A DNA stretch of 17,333 bases from Bacteroidota bacterium (GTDB lineage: Bacteria > Bacteroidota > Rhodothermia > Rhodothermales > UBA10348). Shown piece after piece: positions 13,982-17,333 of the stretch. Position 1 is the first letter of the stretch. Every line of letters starts with the position of its first letter. Below the pieces are notes generated by a model, which made no database searches, was not told the origin of the DNA, and was given only the letters and a program-made list of their open reading frames with translations. Location of the stretch: NCBI GenBank assembly GCA_018623785.1, contig JAAZVD010000005.1, positions 1 through 17,333 of the forward strand, read 5' to 3'. Made by a program: the position numbers and the translations under genes.

Positions 13982-16342
13982 TCAGAGATCCAGTTCCCGC
14001 TTTTTTAGAATGAAGAGGCCTTCCCGGCGGGAATTGACCAGAATATTACCGGACTCAAAATATGGGAAGCTGCTCCATGTACCGTCGAAGCCCGCCACAT
14101 TCAGGTTGTTCGGAGTGGTATCGAAATAGCCCACCTCGACGGGGTTCGCCCGATCCTGGATGTCGATGATGCGCAGACCACTCGCGTTGTTGGTCTGATA
14201 CATGTAGTCGCCCTTTACATACAGGTTGTGGTCGGTCGAATTGGAATCACCGAAATACTCGGCAATCATTTCGGGCTCATCCAGATCAGTCAGGTCCCAT
14301 ATCATCGTGCGGGTAGCTTCAGCCATACCGTTGAGTTCGTCTGCTTCGTCGTTCTGATAGAAGTAACGATGATCGTCCGTGAACCAGCCCTGATGCACAT
14401 AGGCGGAGTTGGGATACGTTCCTTGGCTGATAGCGATAGGCTGTTCCTTGTCCGTGACGTCAGCAATCGATATTGCTGTGCCGTTGGACCCAACACAGAT
14501 CTCTTTGCCCCGGTGCTCGGCATCGGGCCCCTGATAATTGACGCACTGCGCGTCGTGGGTAGCGCCTGAGCCGTTGTTTCCCGTTTTGGGATCGTTGAAA
14601 CAGCCCACGAATTGCGGGTTCTTCGGTTCGTTGATGTCGATCATGTGCAGAGCACCACCGCAGGTTTCTCCGCCGCTGCTGTTACCCACGGCATAGGCAT
14701 ACCCGGACTCTTCGTTGATCACGATGTTGTGCGAAGAGGCGATGCCTGTATAATGCACATCCGGCCCGTAGGTCTGGAATTCACCTGGCCAATCCCGCAA
14801 ACGACGTAGATCGAAGATCTGCATCCCGTGCTGACCAGCACCATCGGCTACTACGAACGCGTGATCCTTGAAGACTTTCATGTCCCGCCATGTGGATCCG
14901 GGCGATCCCTCGGTACGAGGTAGCTCGCCCAGTACCACGGGATTAGCAGCATCGGTTACGTCAACGAAAACCATGGCTTCCATATGCCCGATGAGGCCAT
15001 ACTCGCGACCGGTTTCGGAATCGGTCCAACCCCATACGTCGTTGAGCCGCACGCCCCGGTTCATCCGCAGATCCTTCAGAGAAATGAAGGACACCATATC
15101 CACATTCTCACACGCAAATCCGTCGGCCGTACCGTCCTCACACGATACTGGGCTGTCCGTCATGCTGGGTAGATCCGCCACGGGTCGATTATAGGCGGCA
15201 ATCTTGACCCAATCGCCTCCCTGCCATTCGAATACAGCCGCCGAACCAAGACCGTAGTCGTTGCCCGGCATTCCGATAGCGGCCGCGCCCGCACCTACGG
15301 CAACAGCACTCCCGAATCCGGTACGGCCTCCCTCCCGATCATTTGTGATGGTCCCGAGCGGCTCAAACGAGTTGGCATTGAAGCGATACACCATGCCACT
15401 GGCGTCGGCCGCCAAGGGAGCAGAGATCCATACCTCATCGGCCGATGCCGCCATGGCTGCTCCAAAAAACGCCCTGCTGCCCTCTGACGGACTGGCCAAG
15501 GTCTGCTCAAGGTGCCACTGATCGGCATGCTGGCGATATACGGAAACACGGCCCATTCCCCGTTCGGCACGCGGGTTGGCTGTCAGGAGATGCTGTCCGG
15601 ACACCAGAAGCGAGGTTCCCAACCGCGCATCCTGCTGATCCTCTCCAGCTGTCAGCACCCTGGAGACAGAAAGGTCCGACAGGTGAAAAAAGTCGATACG
15701 GCCGCTGTTGTCATCGGCGCCCGGCGCACCGACAACGAGCATTGCGTCCATTACAGCAAGGGAAGATCCAAACCGAACGCCCTCGGCATCTGCCGGGGAT
15801 TGGAGCATCGCGGTTTCGTTCCAGGTCTCCTCGGCTGAGAAAACATGTACTCGACCAGCACCCTCGTAACTCCCCGAGGCTGCGACGAAAACGTGCCCCT
15901 CGGCCACGGCAACGGCACCGCCGAACCCGTCACCCTGCATGGTATCCGTGGTAAGCCGAGTCTCGAAGGCCCAATTGCCGTCCATACCTTGTTTGAACAC
16001 GTAGACCGCCCCGCGCCCCTCGAGCGCTCCGGGACTGGCCACGGCCAGGATGCCATCGTCGTACGCTGTTGCCATACCGAAGCGATCGGATATGGCTGCA
16101 TCCGGAGAGGCGAGGGTTTGCACCACGTCCCACGACCCGCGCTCATTGCGGCGCAGGACATGCACCATGCCGGTATTGGAGAAACCAGAAGTTTCACCGA
16201 CCAAAAGGTCATCCCCCACCATCAGAAGGGAACTGCCGTATGCATCCCGCACACCGGGGATTTCAAAGGACGACGATGAACGTGCCGAGCTTGGCTGGGC
16301 CACCAAGAGAATCAGGGTGAGAATAACCGGTATACGATACAT
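13982..16342 (-). CDS. Secreted double-propeller protein: seven FG-GAP repeats plus choice-of-anchor B domain
   Basis: 786 residues. A signal peptide spans about 1-20 (MYRIPVILTLILLVAQPSSA). Residues 27-375 contain seven FG-GAP-like repeats, each with a [FL]G(S/G/T/M) core then a hydrophobic (L/V)xVGxPG-type strand. The cores lie near 35, 88, 140, 191, 241, 293 and 343, which fits one complete seven-bladed integrin-like propeller. Residues 400-786 form the choice-of-anchor B domain, with LVIVD-like blades (MVFVDVTDAANPVVLGEL, LHMIDINEPKNPQFVG, ISIADVTDKEQPIAI, LRIIDIQDRANPVEVGYF). Conserved His occur in SSHNI, THDAQC, VHQGW and TDHNLY. No C-terminal sorting signal is visible, as the protein stops right after the last blade. 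I chose ATG 16342, which starts the signal peptide. The open frame extends to 16450 without protein-like content. Its function is probably extracellular binding or an unknown enzyme. Confidence 0.85.
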   Translation of the reverse strand: MYRIPVILTLILLVAQPSSARSSSSFEIPGVRDAYGSSLLMVGDDLLVGETSGFSNTGMVHVLRRNERGSWDVVQTLASPDAAISDRFGMATAYDDGILAVASPGALEGRGAVYVFKQGMDGNWAFETRLTTDTMQGDGFGGAVAVAEGHVFVAASGSYEGAGRVHVFSAEETWNETAMLQSPADAEGVRFGSSLAVMDAMLVVGAPGADDNSGRIDFFHLSDLSVSRVLTAGEDQQDARLGTSLLVSGQHLLTANPRAERGMGRVSVYRQHADQWHLEQTLASPSEGSRAFFGAAMAASADEVWISAPLAADASGMVYRFNANSFEPLGTITNDREGGRTGFGSAVAVGAGAAAIGMPGNDYGLGSAAVFEWQGGDWVKIAAYNRPVADLPSMTDSPVSCEDGTADGFACENVDMVSFISLKDLRMNRGVRLNDVWGWTDSETGREYGLIGHMEAMVFVDVTDAANPVVLGELPRTEGSPGSTWRDMKVFKDHAFVVADGAGQHGMQIFDLRRLRDWPGEFQTYGPDVHYTGIASSHNIVINEESGYAYAVGNSSGGETCGGALHMIDINEPKNPQFVGCFNDPKTGNNGSGATHDAQCVNYQGPDAEHRGKEICVGSNGTAISIADVTDKEQPIAISQGTYPNSAYVHQGWFTDDHRYFYQNDEADELNGMAEATRTMIWDLTDLDEPEMIAEYFGDSNSTDHNLYVKGDYMYQTNNASGLRIIDIQDRANPVEVGYFDTTPNNLNVAGFDGTWSSFPYFESGNILVNSRREGLFILKKRELDL

Positions 16343-16477
16343 GGCGCAGTTCGGGATAGTGGTGTGCGAATGCAGACTCCCTGTATACATCCACAATGAC
16401 GTTTGTTTCAGGGAAGATACCTCGGCGGTGGACAGGTCCTGATGACACACGTACTGAGCGTGTCAGAAGCCGAGTAC
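16343..16477 (-). other. 135-nt spacer upstream of the double-propeller gene
   Basis: GAGTACTC at 16472-16479 is a perfect 8-bp palindrome that spans the end of the anti-sigma gene. A related GTACTGAG lies at 16451-16458. No TAnnTTTG promoter and no terminator were found, so readthrough from the anti-sigma gene or an alternative-sigma promoter is possible. Confidence 0.25.
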
Positions 16478-17125
16478 TCAGGGAGCAGAAGCCAGCTGGA
16501 GCGCACTCCATCGTACCGGCTTGGTTGAGGCGCTGCGGAAACCGATGGGTGACATATCAATGGCTGGTAAGACAGTGGAGGGTCCTGTAGCCATCCAATG
16601 GGACGCACTGTCCTCAGGATACCCTGCCAGCAAAGAACCTATGGCATCATGAGGGGCATCAGAGGGAAGGATCGCGTTGGGCTGGGGCTCCAAAGCAGCC
16701 CGTACCATGGTCTGTCGCGTATCCATGGTCGTGAATGGAATGAGCATACCTAGAATAAAGACGATACTCGCCACTGAGGTTGCCATTGCAAGGGCGCCGA
16801 GACGCGACAGAACGATGGATTCGCGCCGGCAACTCCGATCCAGATCCGCCATTACCCGAGCACGAATTTGGGACTCCATTGAAACACGCCGATGACGACC
16901 GCCATACGAGCACAACATGGTGCGGGTACGACAAAGACATCGGGCGTGGGCGGCAAGCGGGGGATTGGCTTCCAGAAACTCCTCAAAGGCCGCCCTGACA
17001 GCGGGATCCATGGTACCGTCTACGTACTCACAGAGGAATTCATCAAGTTGGTCATCCGGCTGGTCTGCTGGATCCGGGTAGTATCCTTCGGGCATAAGCA
17101 CCGCAGCGGTGGGTTGGTCATTCAT
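16478..17125 (-). CDS. Putative single-pass anti-sigma factor
   Basis: 215 residues. The N-terminal cytoplasmic part has a segment typical of zinc-finger anti-sigma domains (DEFLCEYVDGTMDPAVRAAFEEFLEANPPLAAHARCLCR, about 28-66). One transmembrane helix follows (about 109-131), then an 84-residue periplasmic tail rich in Pro, Ser and Ala. The usual H-x3-C-x2-C zinc motif is altered to His60-x2-Cys63-x-Cys65, with other cysteines at 32, 72 and 99. Zinc binding is therefore uncertain. It follows an ECF-type sigma gene on the same strand, the expected partner, but a strong terminator lies between them. ATG 17125 is the only good start. An anti-sigma role is inferred from domain layout and position. 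Confidence 0.68.
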   Translation of the reverse strand: MNDQPTAAVLMPEGYYPDPADQPDDQLDEFLCEYVDGTMDPAVRAAFEEFLEANPPLAAHARCLCRTRTMLCSYGGRHRRVSMESQIRARVMADLDRSCRRESIVLSRLGALAMATSVASIVFILGMLIPFTTMDTRQTMVRAALEPQPNAILPSDAPHDAIGSLLAGYPEDSASHWMATGPSTVLPAIDMSPIGFRSASTKPVRWSALQLASAP

Positions 17126-17209
17126 TTTCCCTACACGCGGAATTGCGTCAGGTTCTCGATACGGCAGAAATTTTTGGGACCGGTTGGCGGCGATATCGGC
17201 AGGTACATC

Positions 17210-17243
17210 AAAAAAGGGCGGCTGCGCATACGCGCAGCCGCCC
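17210..17243 (-). terminator. Intrinsic terminator after the sigma-factor gene
   Basis: Read on the minus strand: a perfect 12-bp G:C-rich stem (17243-17232 with 17227-17216) around a 4-nt loop, followed by TTTTTT (17215-17210). It begins 24 nt after the sigma stop and ends 84 nt before the anti-sigma start. Confidence 0.93.
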
Positions 17244-17267
17244 TCAAAATGCGTTGAGCTCAGGCAC

Positions 17268-17333
17268 TCAGTCAGCTTTCGGCGTGTAAACCTCTTTCAG
17301 AAGCGCCTGCAGCTTGGTCCGACCGCGGTTGAT
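17268..17333 (-). CDS. C-terminus of a sigma-70 family (ECF-type) RNA polymerase sigma factor, 5'-truncated
   Basis: Only the last 21 residues are in the window: INRGRTKLQALLKEVYTPKAD. The pattern (S-R-[IL])-xRGRxxLxxLL is the end of the region 4 helix-turn-helix in ECF sigma factors, which recognises the -35 element. The frame is open to the right edge and ends in TGA at 17268. The neighbouring putative anti-sigma gene supports the call. Because so little is visible, the ECF group cannot be named. Confidence 0.7.
   Translation of the reverse strand: MNRGRTKLQALLKEVYTPKAD

Overview
The window looks like ordinary chromosome from a GC-moderate, Gram-negative member of the Bacteroidota/Rhodothermota group. 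Four things suggest this. The clearest promoter matches the Bacteroidota -33 TTTG / -7 TAnnTTTG pattern (upstream of rpsT). Most starts lack a convincing Shine-Dalgarno sequence. The gene set is typical of that group (lipoproteins with PKD/OmpA domains, a lipoprotein cyclophilin, a choice-of-anchor B protein). The ATP synthase a subunit carries a secretion signal and a long periplasmic N-terminus. Genus-level placement would be a guess; a marine Rhodothermales-like bacterium fits best. No phage, insertion sequence, tRNA, rRNA or CRISPR array was seen.

Layout. (1) 1-3089, minus strand: a probable operon read as M23 endopeptidase (lmdC-like), bactofilin, AtpZ, a small subunit-I-like membrane protein, then ATP synthase subunit a (cut by the left edge). 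It joins cell-wall/cytoskeleton genes to the start of the F0 operon. (2) 3168-4705, plus: rpsT with its own promoter, then a PKD/OmpA lipoprotein closed by a very strong terminator. (3) 4726-7020, plus: an OmpA-type barrel protein and queG (epoxyqueuosine reductase), facing a repeat-rich convergent spacer. (4) 7129-10749, minus: lipoprotein cyclophilin, lysS and an EntS-type MFS exporter, tightly packed. (5) 10878-13064, minus: a divergent MEMO1-family protein, a Rossmann/DUF2520 protein and an unrecognised helical protein, with junctions of 1 nt or overlapping. (6) 13253-16342, minus: a secreted double-propeller protein (seven FG-GAP repeats plus a choice-of-anchor B domain) followed by an RraA-family protein. 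(7) 16478-17333, minus: the tail of an ECF sigma factor, a terminator, and a single-pass putative anti-sigma factor.

How they work together. Peptidoglycan and envelope functions dominate: LmdC/bactofilin wall remodelling, two OmpA-like proteins, a periplasmic prolyl isomerase, and a secreted propeller protein next to a sigma/anti-sigma pair. The rest is translation and tRNA housekeeping (rpsT, lysS, queG) and ATP synthase. The most unexplained unit is the MEMO-like / DUF2520 / helical trio: the MEMO-like protein has lost the family's usual metal-ligand residues, and its third partner is unknown. This is a candidate for further work, not a demonstrated new system.
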